Notes: a model not told the origin generated them from the sequence alone. DNA of 55,961 bases from an uncultured Lachnospiraceae bacterium (GCA_947630855.1 CANRJF010000005.1:1-55961), one strand, 5' to 3'. Positions 26,528 to 35,688 are shown, numbered from the stretch's first letter. Numbers and translations: made by a program.

Positions 26528-26810
26528 ATTTCTCCCTCATATCACGAGAGATATCTGTTGCATCTCTATACATTCCTTGTGCTGCTTGTTCGCGTGATTT
26601 TTCTAACTTATCTAGTATCTCAGTCTCTGATAATGCTTCATATGGTTTTACACTTACCCTTTTTATCTCAAAGGGAAAACCATTTACTGCTAATGCTTGT
26701 GTTAAAAATATACGAATTGCAGTTGTAGTATCTGTACCTAAATCTTTAAATAATTCATCAGACTTTACCTTTAAATCATCGTCCACTCTTACTTGAATTG
26801 TACTTGCCAT
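26517..26810 (-). CDS. RelB/DinJ-family antitoxin
   Basis: A 97-residue antitoxin. The N-terminal ribbon-helix-helix DNA-binding part reads MASTIQVRVDDDLKVKSDELFKDLGTDTTTAIRIFLTQALAVNGFPFEI, the standard RelB/DinJ form, followed by a flexible acidic tail that would wrap the toxin. It is the first gene of the unit, with AGGAGGTGACG upstream and a consensus promoter. Such antitoxins repress their own promoter. The gene is intact although the toxin downstream is altered. Confidence 0.88.
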   Translation of the reverse strand: MASTIQVRVDDDLKVKSDELFKDLGTDTTTAIRIFLTQALAVNGFPFEIKRVSVKPYEALSETEILDKLEKSREQAAQGMYRDATDISRDMREKYGL

Positions 26811-26837
26811 TTACGTCACCTCCTGCTTCTTTACTAT

Positions 26838-26866
26838 ATAATAACGCACATTCATTACAAATTCAA
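26838..26866 (-). promoter_or_regulatory. Promoter of the relB operon
   Basis: Reading leftward: -35 TTGAAT (26866-26861), a 17-base spacer, -10 TATTAT (26843-26838), 28 bases before the antitoxin ATG. Confidence 0.6.
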
Positions 26867-26908
26867 TACATTTGCAATGAGTTAGCATTTTCTGCACCTG
26901 TTCTATTA

Positions 26909-26948
26909 CAATTCACGGTCCAACCGCAAGCGGTTATCCCATGAATTG
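26909..26948. repeat. Symmetric stem-loop with internal bulge
   Basis: CAATTCA (26909-26915) pairs with TGAATTG (26942-26948) and AACCGC (26922-26927) with GCGGTT (26930-26935) around one centre, leaving six-base unpaired stretches between. There is no T-run. It lies between the TA operon and the decayed mobile debris. Confidence 0.5.
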
Positions 26949-27008
26949 CAACTTCGCGAGCCCATTCTTCCCTGCATGAATGAAACGCTTCTGTAATAGT
27001 GTATCAAT

Positions 27009-27310
27009 TTAACTGAAAAAATCTCGTTTTTTTCTTATTTTGTATAATTGGAATAGAAAAAACGCCATAGAGCAGTAATTGGAAATACAAGCAGCCATAC
27101 CCGCCCCAGCAATTCCAATACTTGCAAGCTTTTTTCTCCCTCTGCTGTGAATAGCTGTGCCATTACCTGTGAGAAAACCATAGGAACACATGCCACATCT
27201 ACCCATATTTTCATTTCACCACTCAAAGCAAGCCAGGCATAAGCCGTTGCTTCGTCCTCATCTGCATTGAGGTTGATGACAACCTCCTGTTCATATCTTG
27301 ATAATTTTAT
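27009..27310 (-). pseudogene. Decayed MATE fragment joined to an ICE-type hypothetical fragment
   Basis: Leftward, one frame begins KLSRYEQEVVINLNADEDEATAYAW, like the start of small hypothetical proteins often carried on integrative elements. It then runs into VPMVFSQVMAQLFTAEGEKSLQV and, in a shifted frame, ASIGIAGAGMAACISN and FFLFQLYKIRKK, which look like scattered pieces of a MATE transporter. The parts are too short and out of frame to be functional. Bases 27311-27508 contain no recognisable gene. Confidence 0.5.
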
Positions 27311-27508
27311 TTCATACTCCTTTCTCCGGTACCGAATTGGTATCAATCCAGTTTTACAATACCGGATAAATATACCCAATCTTGGGCAGTTTCTTATTAT
27401 TGCTGTTCACCCCTTGCTGTTTCCCTGACAGGCAACCCTTGCCGGTGTTGTATCGTCCAAAATTGACGCTCACTTACTGTAAAACGGTCATGACGGTTTA
27501 TATTTTAA

Positions 27509-28261
27509 TTATTGATTTGTTTCCCACTCCTTAATTATCATCTTGCTAAGTTTATTTCCTTGAAAATACATCATCTGACCATGTCCATATCCCTCAAGTA
27601 TTATCTCTCTGACATTTTTCAAATATTTCATCAGAATTTTATGCGATTTTTTCGCATATGGTTCTTTACTTCCACAACACAAAATCACTTCTGTTTTTGT
27701 AGCTGCTATTGATGGATTAACACGATATGTGTAATTTTGTATTATATTGTTTTTGATGCTTGTATATGTTGCATCCCAATAAATATAGTTCAACATTATC
27801 ATATCATCTTCTGAAAGTCCCATAAGACTCATCATGATATTCATTGCTTTAGGAAATTTCCCATTCCTCTTTTTTGCCGTTGCAAACATCCTATTTGTTC
27901 CTAATCCTGCAATTTTTCCTTGATGAGCAACATAAGTACCATCAAAAAAGGCTTTTTCAATACTAATTCTATTTCTTGCAAGCAACTCGGATAAAACAAT
28001 TGTCCCTTGCGAAACACCATAAATTCCATAAATCTTTCCATCATGGTTTTTATTTACATAATCTTCAATCTGTCTACATTGGTCTTCAAAGGTAGTAAAC
28101 TCACCGCTACCATCGTAAAAACCATCCATTCCAGGTACAATTAAATAATAAACAGCTTCCAAATCATGCAGAAAATCATACATACTATGCCAATCTTGAC
28201 ACATACCATGCATCAATAATACTGCTGGATTATTTGCATCTCCATATGTTGTAAATTTCAT
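27509..28261 (-). CDS. Alpha/beta hydrolase
   Basis: A 250-residue cytosolic protein (no signal peptide) with an alpha/beta-hydrolase pattern: LLMHGMCQDWHSMYDFL (oxyanion region HGM), nucleophile elbow GVSQGT (Ser near residue 104), and a C-terminal EGYGHGQMM that supplies the catalytic His. The substrate is unknown; esterase or thioesterase activity is a family-level guess. It sits alone in the accessory stretch with AT-rich codons, 165 bases after the acyltransferase gene on the same strand. Confidence 0.82.
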   Translation of the reverse strand: MKFTTYGDANNPAVLLMHGMCQDWHSMYDFLHDLEAVYYLIVPGMDGFYDGSGEFTTFEDQCRQIEDYVNKNHDGKIYGIYGVSQGTIVLSELLARNRISIEKAFFDGTYVAHQGKIAGLGTNRMFATAKKRNGKFPKAMNIMMSLMGLSEDDMIMLNYIYWDATYTSIKNNIIQNYTYRVNPSIAATKTEVILCCGSKEPYAKKSHKILMKYLKNVREIILEGYGHGQMMYFQGNKLSKMIIKEWETNQ

Positions 28262-28425
28262 AATTCACCTCGTTTTCAAATTCATCTCTCAGTATTACTG
28301 GAATTTATCGCTCCAATAAATCGAAAGCAAAAAGTTTTGTCGGAACATCCTTCTAAATGCTTGGCAGTTAAAAACATATCTAAAATTCCTTATTAATGGT
28401 TTGTAAATAGTCAGATACGTTATTT

Positions 28426-29553
28426 TCAGACAGCCGTTTTACCAACACCTCTTGTAGTTTCTGCATCTGCGATGCATTTAATTTTTGTTCCTGTAAGAAA
28501 GCACAAAACAGGTATTCTAATACTAATTTCACAGCAAACAAAAGTTGCCAAATAGGACAATAACACAGTGCCTATAAACAAAACGAAAGTTTTATTTCCA
28601 ATAATTCCATATAATATGTACTGAAACAAAACAAGCCAAATAAAATGATAGGTATAAAAAAGGAATGACCTTTTGTTCATATAATCCGAAACTTTTCCTG
28701 TAAAGTTCAAATATCTTTTTGCTAAGCCTAATAAAGCGATTACCATAATCCACTTTGATACATATTTAGTAATGGCATTAATTATAACGTATTCTTTATC
28801 TATCCAGAGAAAAAAATATATATTAAAAATAGTTGCCACCAACCCAATACTTAACAATACCCATCTATTTTCCTCTAGTTTGCACATTATTTTTTCATTA
28901 GTAAACACATAATAACCAAGCATGAAAAAATATGTATATTCTACAAGGCTTTTACCCCCTATGGAAAGCCATTCACTAATTAAAGGCAATGGTAATCCCA
29001 AAACAAAAACAAACCAAAACGGAATTATTATCTCTGATTTAAAAATAATCTTTTTCAATAGTGCTATTATACCAACACTCACAATTGAAATAATAAACAG
29101 ATACAGCAAAAACCAAAATTGCCCTACCGAAAATCCTCCATCTGCACCCGTCAAATCGGTGTATTTTGTAAAGAATACAACATAGTGTTTTAAAAATCCC
29201 TCATTGTAAGAATAATTAAACTTATCTCCTATGTATGACATAATTGGCATAAAGACTATTGTTCCAAACAGAAACGGAATAAGCAATCTCTTTACTCTTT
29301 CAACAAGATATTCTTTACTTGTCCTCTTTTGCAGCGAATACTTCGTGCTTATCCCTGCTAATACAAATAATAAAGGCATAAAATAGGGACTAAAAAATAC
29401 AATAATACTGCTTATCAATCGATTCCCTTCAAAAAAAATATAATTGGGTTCGCCCCAAGTATTCCACGCCTGGGCTGTATGATACGGAATAAGTATTAAA
29501 AGTATTATCCATCTCAAATTATCAATATAATGTTTTCGCATATTTAAAGTCAT
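28426..29553 (-). CDS. Acyltransferase family 3 membrane protein
   Basis: A 375-residue polytopic protein with about ten helices and the AT-3 front motif RKHYIDNLRWIILLILIPYHTAQAW (His of the family's conserved R/H region) plus LLFVLAGISTKYSL. Such enzymes O-acylate (often acetylate) extracellular sugars or antibiotics at the membrane. The start at 29553 has GGAGG nine bases upstream. Codon use is markedly AT-rich against the flanking genes, suggesting transfer. The C-terminal tail KCIADAETTRGVGKTAV is unusual and may be appended. The target is not indicated by neighbours. Confidence 0.85.
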   Translation of the reverse strand: MTLNMRKHYIDNLRWIILLILIPYHTAQAWNTWGEPNYIFFEGNRLISSIIVFFSPYFMPLLFVLAGISTKYSLQKRTSKEYLVERVKRLLIPFLFGTIVFMPIMSYIGDKFNYSYNEGFLKHYVVFFTKYTDLTGADGGFSVGQFWFLLYLFIISIVSVGIIALLKKIIFKSEIIIPFWFVFVLGLPLPLISEWLSIGGKSLVEYTYFFMLGYYVFTNEKIMCKLEENRWVLLSIGLVATIFNIYFFLWIDKEYVIINAITKYVSKWIMVIALLGLAKRYLNFTGKVSDYMNKRSFLFYTYHFIWLVLFQYILYGIIGNKTFVLFIGTVLLSYLATFVCCEISIRIPVLCFLTGTKIKCIADAETTRGVGKTAV

Positions 29554-29825
29554 GTTTTCTCACCTCCAACTTCAAAATTTGTCTTTTGGTTATCCATAAA
29601 TATTTTATCACATAAGCTATTAGATGTCTTTCTTATACTACACTGAATGTTACGATTTTACAATCATTTTTGTACCCGCTTCTTTATACCACGCATTTTC
29701 TCCAGATTTTCCCTCTGTATAGAGAAGTATTTCATTTTATTATTTTTGTTTTGATAAATTGTCCATCAAAATAATTTCCGAGGGAAAATTTATATAATAA
29801 TCCACGCTGAATAGCCTGTTTTAAT
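29554..29825. other. AT-rich intergenic, no gene seen
   Basis: About 270 bases upstream of the acyltransferase gene. A 22-codon frame (MKYFSIQRENLEKM) near 29.73 kb has no usable ribosome-binding site. It may be the leftover of a gene once driven by the Fur-box promoter at 29826-29862. Confidence 0.4.
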
Positions 29826-29862
29826 TGATAATCATTATTATATTTATAAATTAAAATGTCAA
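29826..29862 (-). promoter_or_regulatory. Fur/PerR-type box overlapping a leftward promoter
   Basis: TGATAATCATTATTA (29826-29840) matches the 7-1-7 Fur consensus TGATAAT-N-ATTATCA at 14 of 15 positions. Leftward promoter elements TTGACA (29862-29857) and AATAAT (29839-29834), 17 bases apart, place the box over the -10. No complete gene follows for 280 bases until the acyltransferase. Confidence 0.55.
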
Positions 29863-29883
29863 CATGCTTTTTGGTCATAAAAA

Positions 29884-29916
29884 GAAAAATCCCCCGACTG
29901 TGTTACACCACAGCCG
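29884..29916 (-). terminator. Terminator of the MntP-like gene transcript
   Basis: Leftward CCGGCTGTG (29916-29908) pairs with CACAGTCGG (29901-29893), with one G-U pair, followed by GGGATTTTTCTT. Confidence 0.85.
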
Positions 29917-29962
29917 GAAGATTCGTTCTCTGTTCCCATGGAACTGTCTTTGCTTTTGCCTG

Positions 29963-30550
29963 CTAAATTACTTCCAAAATATTTCTCACAACAACATCTG
30001 CCCCTGCCAGCCAAAGCAAAACCGTACCCACAAGATACGCCTTGCCCTTCTGCTGAAATCCAAAATGATAACCTGTGTACAATCCGCCGATTACCATAAG
30101 CACAGAAAAACCAATTGTCATAATCACCGTAAAGGGCAGATTCGTTCCCACAAAACCAAAAGCAATCCCGGCCAGCAGAGTATAAGCGCCAGTCACTGCC
30201 ACCATATACAAATATGCAATGGGCTTAATTCCTTCTTCCCTGTGCTCTTGTATACTCTCATTTTTAATTGCCTTTGTTAAAAGCCTTGCCCCAAGGCAAA
30301 TCAAAATCACTGCTGCAATTACGCTTCCGATAAATATCTCGTTTTCTGCAATGCCGTCTTTCTTTAGCAAAAGCGCGGACAAAAAATTTCCGGCAAATAA
30401 GGCAAATGCCTGCCATACACTGACTACTGCACAGGTTAATATCAACGGCCTTTTTTCAATTTTTGCCACCATGGAGCCTTTGCACTCCATGCCGGCAAAA
30501 ATGTCCAATGATATCCCCAGCAGAATCAGCAGATTCTCAAGCCAACCCAT
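29963..30550 (-). CDS. MntP/YtaF-like six-helix membrane protein
   Basis: A 195-residue protein with six hydrophobic helices. The first helix ILLGISLDIFA recalls the SLDAFA motif of MntP manganese exporters, and the last segment (GYHFGFQQKGKAYLVGTVLLWLAGADVV) matches the repeat end of that family. Metal efflux is plausible but unproven; the second conserved Asp motif is unclear, so YtaF-like or LysE-like proteins are alternatives. It follows the LxxG-repeat export gene by 12 bases and ends at a strong terminator, so it is the last gene of that transcript. Confidence 0.6.
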   Translation of the reverse strand: MGWLENLLILLGISLDIFAGMECKGSMVAKIEKRPLILTCAVVSVWQAFALFAGNFLSALLLKKDGIAENEIFIGSVIAAVILICLGARLLTKAIKNESIQEHREEGIKPIAYLYMVAVTGAYTLLAGIAFGFVGTNLPFTVIMTIGFSVLMVIGGLYTGYHFGFQQKGKAYLVGTVLLWLAGADVVVRNILEVI

Positions 30551-30562
30551 ATACTACTTCCT

Positions 30563-32800
30563 TTACTCTTCCTCTACCTTCACTGCATCGGTTTTGATAA
30601 TGAATTTTACACTGGAAACGGAATTTTCCGCTTTCCCGCTGAAAGATTCATATCCGCTTCCTGCATCAAAAACTGCCTGAATCCGGTCTACAAGATCTTT
30701 CAAATCTCCGTTGTAACTGTCTAAAAGTTTCTCGATTCCTTCCTCATTAAATGTAGTCACCCCGTCTGCCAGCTCCTTAGAACCGTCTGCCAGTTTTCCT
30801 ACACCGTCTACCATGGTATTCTTGCCGTCCACCAGCTTACTAATCCCTTCGTTTAATGCGCCGTTATTGGAAACCAGCGTCTGGCTGCCGTTATACAACT
30901 GCTCAATACCGCCGGATAATGCAGGCATTTTATCTGCCATCTTGCCTACCGCTTTATTTAACTCGTTCATACCGGAAACCAGGCTGTAACCGGATTTCTC
31001 GTCCTGGGCATTAATGCTGGATGCAACGGTGGCCTTTACTGTCTCCGCGCCCTGGATTGCAGCGGAACCTGCCGCTGTCTTGGCTGCGGTTTTCACGCTC
31101 TCAGCCACGGACGTTCCTACCTGGTCTTTTGCTGTTGCTGCCACGCTTTCTACTACTGAAGATGCAACTCCACCTGCCACCTGGTTTGTAACTTCTCCTG
31201 CCACGGTCTGGGCTGTCTGACTAGCCACAGAACCTGCAACTTGATTCAACACTACCTTAACAGCTCCAATCTGAGCGTCGTTCAAACTTGCTGATGACGC
31301 CAATCCATTCAAAACCTGTGCTACTTCAGGAGAATCAGCTATTCCGCTTACACTGGCAGCCGCCTTATCGCCAATTGCCTGCATTTGTGCATCCATCTGC
31401 TGCTTTGCCATCCCTGCCGCCTGCTGTGCCGCTGCCTGTTTATTGGCATCACTTGCCACGGTAGCATAAAAAGTTTCCGCCGCCTGATTCTTAATATTAT
31501 TGTAACTCATAGGGCTGCTGTCATTTGCAAACTGTGCCTCCACTGCCGCTTCCGCCGCTGCCTGGGCGCTTGCCTTCTCCTGGTCGCTCATGCCGGTCTG
31601 CACAGCCTCATTTAACTTCTTTACACCTTTATTTAATGTATTTACGCTGGATTTCAACTGGTCAACACCACTGATCAATTCACCGGAACTGTTCTTTAAC
31701 GTACCGATGCCGTCTGCCAAAGCCTGTGCTCCCTCCGTGTAAGACCTTACACCGCTCTGCACATCATTCAGTCCGTTGGAAAACTCCGGCATCTTGTCAT
31801 TTAATGTCTTAAGCCCGTTTGCCAGCTCCCCGGAACCGTCTGACAACTGGCCTACCGCATCCGTAAGGTCATTAATCTTCCCGTCCAAATCCGACAAATC
31901 AAAATTCCCGTCAACACTTAAATCAGAACCGCTGGTAACAATGCTCATGGTCATATCCAGTGAAAAATCCTCCACATCCGCCGTTACCTCCACATGGTCG
32001 GGAATGGTAATATCGCTGGAAAAATCACTGTCTTTTACTTCCAGGCTCTCCTTTAATCCAGGCATTGCAATGCCCACAACCATATTTCCTGCCCCGTTGG
32101 AAATCACTTTTCCGTTGGTAACCTCCACATTGGAAAAATTATCTCCCAGCGTCATACCGGATACCACGATAAAAGGAACATTGATTTCCTCCTGTTTTCC
32201 GTTAATATCCACCCTTGTCTTCTCATTGTTTGTATAATCAAATCTTATCTTAACTTTTCCGCTTTTCCCTGCAATTTCCTGTGAAGAAACTTCTTTGTCA
32301 TCTAAGTAATATGTGATTTTCTCCGTGACTGGAGTTTCCTTGGTTGTGGTTCCCTGATAATAAATATCACTGCCGTCTGCCTGCCAGGTAAGGTCACTGC
32401 CCTTCTGGGTAAATGTTTCATCCCCTTTTACATTGGTAATATCCTTTAAATCGGAAGCGTCGTTAAGCACATCCTTTCCTTCAGGATTTTTCAGCCATGT
32501 ACTTACAATCGTAGAGGTTGCTTTTCCCGTACTGTCTGCAATAACATATACCGTCTCCTCCTTGTCAACTTCCTTTGCCTCCACATTAATATTATCGGAA
32601 AGCATATCATGCAAATCATTTTCAAACTCACTGCCTGCATCCTCTCCTTCGGCCTCTGTCTTTGTACCCTCCGTATTTTTTGCAGCATATACATTATATG
32701 CCGTGGCGCCGCTGCCTAATACTGCCACAATCAATACACCTGCCACAATCCGAATTATATATTTATTCTTGAATTTATTTTTCAACTCTGCTAATTTCAT
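30563..32800 (-). CDS. Membrane-anchored LxxG-heptad coiled-coil protein (YhgE-like)
   Basis: A 745-residue exported protein. One N-terminal membrane helix (IIRIVAGVLIVAVLGSGATAYNVYAA), a beta-rich domain to about residue 290, then many seven-residue XXXLXXG units (GQLSDGSGELANGLKTL, DGVGKLADGSKELADG) flanking an Ala/Gln/Val-rich helical stretch at about 410-610 with low-complexity repeats such as VAESVKTAAKTAAGSAA. No C-terminal membrane segment is seen. Proteins of this type are regularly encoded next to MMPL transporters in Clostridia and may form an external scaffold or adaptor. AGGAGG is eight bases before the ATG. The MMPL gene is 29 bases upstream, the TetR gene before that. Confidence 0.82.
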   Translation of the reverse strand: MKLAELKNKFKNKYIIRIVAGVLIVAVLGSGATAYNVYAAKNTEGTKTEAEGEDAGSEFENDLHDMLSDNINVEAKEVDKEETVYVIADSTGKATSTIVSTWLKNPEGKDVLNDASDLKDITNVKGDETFTQKGSDLTWQADGSDIYYQGTTTKETPVTEKITYYLDDKEVSSQEIAGKSGKVKIRFDYTNNEKTRVDINGKQEEINVPFIVVSGMTLGDNFSNVEVTNGKVISNGAGNMVVGIAMPGLKESLEVKDSDFSSDITIPDHVEVTADVEDFSLDMTMSIVTSGSDLSVDGNFDLSDLDGKINDLTDAVGQLSDGSGELANGLKTLNDKMPEFSNGLNDVQSGVRSYTEGAQALADGIGTLKNSSGELISGVDQLKSSVNTLNKGVKKLNEAVQTGMSDQEKASAQAAAEAAVEAQFANDSSPMSYNNIKNQAAETFYATVASDANKQAAAQQAAGMAKQQMDAQMQAIGDKAAASVSGIADSPEVAQVLNGLASSASLNDAQIGAVKVVLNQVAGSVASQTAQTVAGEVTNQVAGGVASSVVESVAATAKDQVGTSVAESVKTAAKTAAGSAAIQGAETVKATVASSINAQDEKSGYSLVSGMNELNKAVGKMADKMPALSGGIEQLYNGSQTLVSNNGALNEGISKLVDGKNTMVDGVGKLADGSKELADGVTTFNEEGIEKLLDSYNGDLKDLVDRIQAVFDAGSGYESFSGKAENSVSSVKFIIKTDAVKVEEE

Positions 32801-32829
32801 ATGAATTACCTCCTAAAATTAAATTAAAT

Positions 32830-34962
32830 TTAAATTTGATTTCCTGGTATCTGAGAGGAAGCTTTTGACGGCATGCCCTCCTTCTCCGGTTTAAAACCAA
32901 TGCTGGTATAAAGAATTATCCTGTCAAATACCATAAACATTGCCGGTAAAATAAACGCTACTACAAATAGACTGATAATGGCTCCTCTCGCAAGAAGTAC
33001 GCAAAGGGAACTAATCATATCAATACTGGAGTAAACACCCACTCCGAATGTTGCCGCGAAGAAACTTAACGCACTGACAATTACCGAGGGAAGGGATGTA
33101 TTTAAGGAAATAATAATTGCTTCCCGCTTTCCGGCGCCCCTGTTTCTCTCACGTTTATATCGGTTGGTCATTAATATGGCATAGTCAACCGTTGCCCCTA
33201 ACTGGATTGTCCCGATTACAATGGAAGCGATAAAGGGAAGCACCGTCCCTGTATAATGGGGAATACCCATGTTAATAAAAATTGCAAACTCAATGACGGA
33301 TACTAAAATAATGGGCAGGGATATGGATTTTAACACAACGGCAATAATCAAAAATATTAAAATAATGGATACGGCGCTTACCGTCTTAAAATCCTGGTCT
33401 GTAATGGTAATCAAATCCTGGGTACAGGGCGCTTCACCGATTAACATAGTGTTTTCGTCATACCGCTTAATAATTTCCCGGATAGCGTCACACTGCTCAT
33501 TTACCTCGTCCGTTCCCGTCTTATACTCTGACATCACATAAATCATTTGGTATTTGCCATTGTTTAATATATCTTTAATATTATCCGGTACAAGTTCCTT
33601 TGGAATCGCCGGCCCTACAACCGCATCCAATCCCAAAGCAAGTTTCACGCCTTTTACATCCTGTAATTCTTTTTCCATATTAAAGGCATCTTTTGAAGAC
33701 ATATTGGCATCGGCAAGGATTACATGGGTGGCACCCATCTCAAAAGTGTCCTCCAATGCTGTTCCTGCCTGAACGCTTTCCAGTTCATCCGGCAGCGTGC
33801 CCATTAAGTCATAATACACTTTTGTATGGTTCTGTCCGTAAAAAGCAGGGCCGATAACCACTAAAAATATAATAATAAACACCCAGAAATGCTTTGTCAC
33901 AAAGTTTCCTATTTCAAAATTGGGAAGCATTGCCCTGTGCCTTGTTTTCTCAATAGCCTTATCCATAACAAGTATCATGGAAGGAAGTATGGTGACACAG
34001 CCGATTACTCCGAACACCACGCCCTTTGCCATAACAATTCCCAAATCCATGCCCAGGGTAAATGTCATAAAACACATAGCCAGAAATCCTGCAATGGTTG
34101 TTATGGAACTTCCCACAACGGATGTAATGGTCTGGGAAATGGCATGTGCCATAGCCCGCTTTTTATCATCGGGATACCTTTCCTGGTTCTCCTGGTAGCT
34201 GTGCCACAGGAAAATGGAATAATCCATGGTAACCGCCAACTGAAGCACCGCCGCCAGCGCCTGGGTGATAAAGGAAATCTCCCCTGCAATAAAATTGCTT
34301 CCCAGGTTGTAAATAATTGCCATTGCAATACTAAGCAGGAAAATAACCGGTATCAGAAAAGAATCCATGGTAACTGCCAGCACCAGTGCAGACAGCCCTC
34401 CGGCAATGGCAACGTAAATGGGAACTTCCTCTTCGCAGATAATCTTAATATCTGCAACAACTGCCGACATACCGCTTAAAAGGCATTGCTTTTGTGTAAG
34501 ACCCCTTATGGTACTGATGGAATCTAATGTTTCGTCTGCCGACATGGAAGTGTCAAATGTGACAATCATAAGCTGGCTTCCTGTATCTGCATCCCTTAAA
34601 GCCTCCCCTATATCTGTGGGAAGTATCTCCATGGGAATGGAGATATCTGCAATAGACCCGTACCACAGCACATCTTTCACATGGTCTACTTCTTTTAACT
34701 CATTTTCCAAAATAGTAATTTCTTTTTCTTCCATTCCCTGTATGACACATACCGAAAAGGCTCCTGTGCCAAACTCATCCAACAGAATGTCCTGCCCCTT
34801 CATGGTTTCAATATCTCCCGGCAGATAGGACAGAATATCATAATTAATTCTTGTATTCAGATATCCGATTCCGGCAGGTATCAAAAGCAGAAAACTGATA
34901 ATGAGAATGGGAATCCTGAGTTTTACGACTGCTTTTCCAAAATTAATCATTTTCTTTTTCAT
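32830..34962 (-). CDS. MMPL-family RND transporter
   Basis: About 710 residues with two halves, each one helix, an external loop, then five or six helices, the MMPL/SSD layout. Signatures: YDILSYLPGDIETMKGQ at the first loop; LQLAVTMDYSIFLWHSYQENQ and LGATVDYAILMTNRYKRERN, the paired D-Y motifs of helices 4 and 10 that carry protons. Substrates of the family are lipids, siderophores or peptides; unknown here. The frame can be read upstream to 35058, but a terminator hairpin lies in that extension, so a start at 34962 (MKKKMINFG) or 34950 is more likely, though neither has a strong ribosome-binding site. It is preceded by a TetR regulator and followed by the LxxG protein. Confidence 0.88.
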   Translation of the reverse strand: MKKKMINFGKAVVKLRIPILIISFLLLIPAGIGYLNTRINYDILSYLPGDIETMKGQDILLDEFGTGAFSVCVIQGMEEKEITILENELKEVDHVKDVLWYGSIADISIPMEILPTDIGEALRDADTGSQLMIVTFDTSMSADETLDSISTIRGLTQKQCLLSGMSAVVADIKIICEEEVPIYVAIAGGLSALVLAVTMDSFLIPVIFLLSIAMAIIYNLGSNFIAGEISFITQALAAVLQLAVTMDYSIFLWHSYQENQERYPDDKKRAMAHAISQTITSVVGSSITTIAGFLAMCFMTFTLGMDLGIVMAKGVVFGVIGCVTILPSMILVMDKAIEKTRHRAMLPNFEIGNFVTKHFWVFIIIFLVVIGPAFYGQNHTKVYYDLMGTLPDELESVQAGTALEDTFEMGATHVILADANMSSKDAFNMEKELQDVKGVKLALGLDAVVGPAIPKELVPDNIKDILNNGKYQMIYVMSEYKTGTDEVNEQCDAIREIIKRYDENTMLIGEAPCTQDLITITDQDFKTVSAVSIILIFLIIAVVLKSISLPIILVSVIEFAIFINMGIPHYTGTVLPFIASIVIGTIQLGATVDYAILMTNRYKRERNRGAGKREAIIISLNTSLPSVIVSALSFFAATFGVGVYSSIDMISSLCVLLARGAIISLFVVAFILPAMFMVFDRIILYTSIGFKPEKEGMPSKASSQIPGNQI

Positions 34963-35003
34963 CTCTTTCTTTTTATTTTTCTCACAAAAGGTATAATAAA
35001 AAA

Positions 35004-35033
35004 AAAGATTGAATTTGAAAAGATTCAATCTTT
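35004..35033 (-). terminator. Terminator or attenuator between tetR and the MMPL gene
   Basis: Leftward AAAGATTGAAT (35033-35023) pairs with ATTCAATCTTT (35014-35004) and runs into nine T residues, 50 bases after the TetR stop and 42 bases before the likely MMPL start. Confidence 0.75.
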
Positions 35034-35082
35034 CTTTCCTGTTGGTTTTCATATACAAATCTGCTCTTTTGTATATTTTAAA

Positions 35083-35667
35083 TTACTTTTCTCCTAAAAT
35101 GTTCTCCTCCCCGAATATAACCTCATCCATGGTATGATGCATAATATACTGGTAAATTTCCGCCAGCTCCCGTTCCGGCACGGCAAATCCGCTTTTTATC
35201 CAGCTAATGGCTATATGACACATATTCTGTGCATAGAAAGCGGCTATTCTCTCCGGGGTAAGCCACTGGAACCTGGGTTTTACCCCTGTATTTTGGGGAA
35301 TAATCTCCAAAAGGATTCCCTTCACGCTCTGCTCCGCTATGGATTTAAAGGAATTCTGCCCCTCCAGTTTTACCGCCTGGGAATAAAATTCCTTTTCCTT
35401 TTCAATATTGGTAAACAAAAGTACCAGAGCCTCATTTATCATGCGGTTTTCAATTAAAGGCTGCACCGGAGCCAGCAAATCGGAGGTGATAATCCACTCT
35501 AACAATTCATATTTATCCTGAAAATGATTGTAAAATGTGGGCCGGATGACTCCTGCCTTATCCGTTATCTCTTTAATTGTAATCTTTTCAATAGAACGCT
35601 GCATTACAAGTTCTTTAAAACTTTCTGCAAGCAAAGTGTCAATCGCACTTTTTCCCTGCACTGTCAT
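35083..35667 (-). CDS. TetR/AcrR-family regulator (DhaS-like C-terminus)
   Basis: A 194-residue repressor-type protein. Residues 8-55 form the TetR helix-turn-helix (IDTLLAESFKELVMQRSIEKITIKEITDKAGVIRPTFYNHFQDKYELLEW). The C-terminal ligand-binding region resembles the TetR_C_8 type. It lies directly upstream of the MMPL and LxxG genes on the same strand and probably controls them and itself in response to an unknown ligand. ATG at 35667 has AAGGA eight bases before. An intervening terminator would lower expression of the transport genes relative to the regulator. Confidence 0.9.
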   Translation of the reverse strand: MTVQGKSAIDTLLAESFKELVMQRSIEKITIKEITDKAGVIRPTFYNHFQDKYELLEWIITSDLLAPVQPLIENRMINEALVLLFTNIEKEKEFYSQAVKLEGQNSFKSIAEQSVKGILLEIIPQNTGVKPRFQWLTPERIAAFYAQNMCHIAISWIKSGFAVPERELAEIYQYIMHHTMDEVIFGEENILGEK

Positions 35668-35688
35668 AACATAATTCCTTTTCCTGCA

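Noticed and set aside
26909-26948. Stem-loop considered as an integron attC site
   Set aside because: It lacks the R-box core sites and no integrase is present.
29864-30280. Plus-strand frame just after the Fur box (MLFGHKKKNPP...)
   Set aside because: It runs through the terminator and antisense to the MntP-like gene, without a ribosome-binding site.
33889-34479. 196-codon plus-strand frame rich in His and Cys
   Set aside because: Entirely antisense to the well-supported MMPL gene.
34963-35058. Upstream extension of the MMPL gene
   Set aside because: It contains a terminator hairpin with nine T residues and a poor, Phe/Lys-rich peptide.
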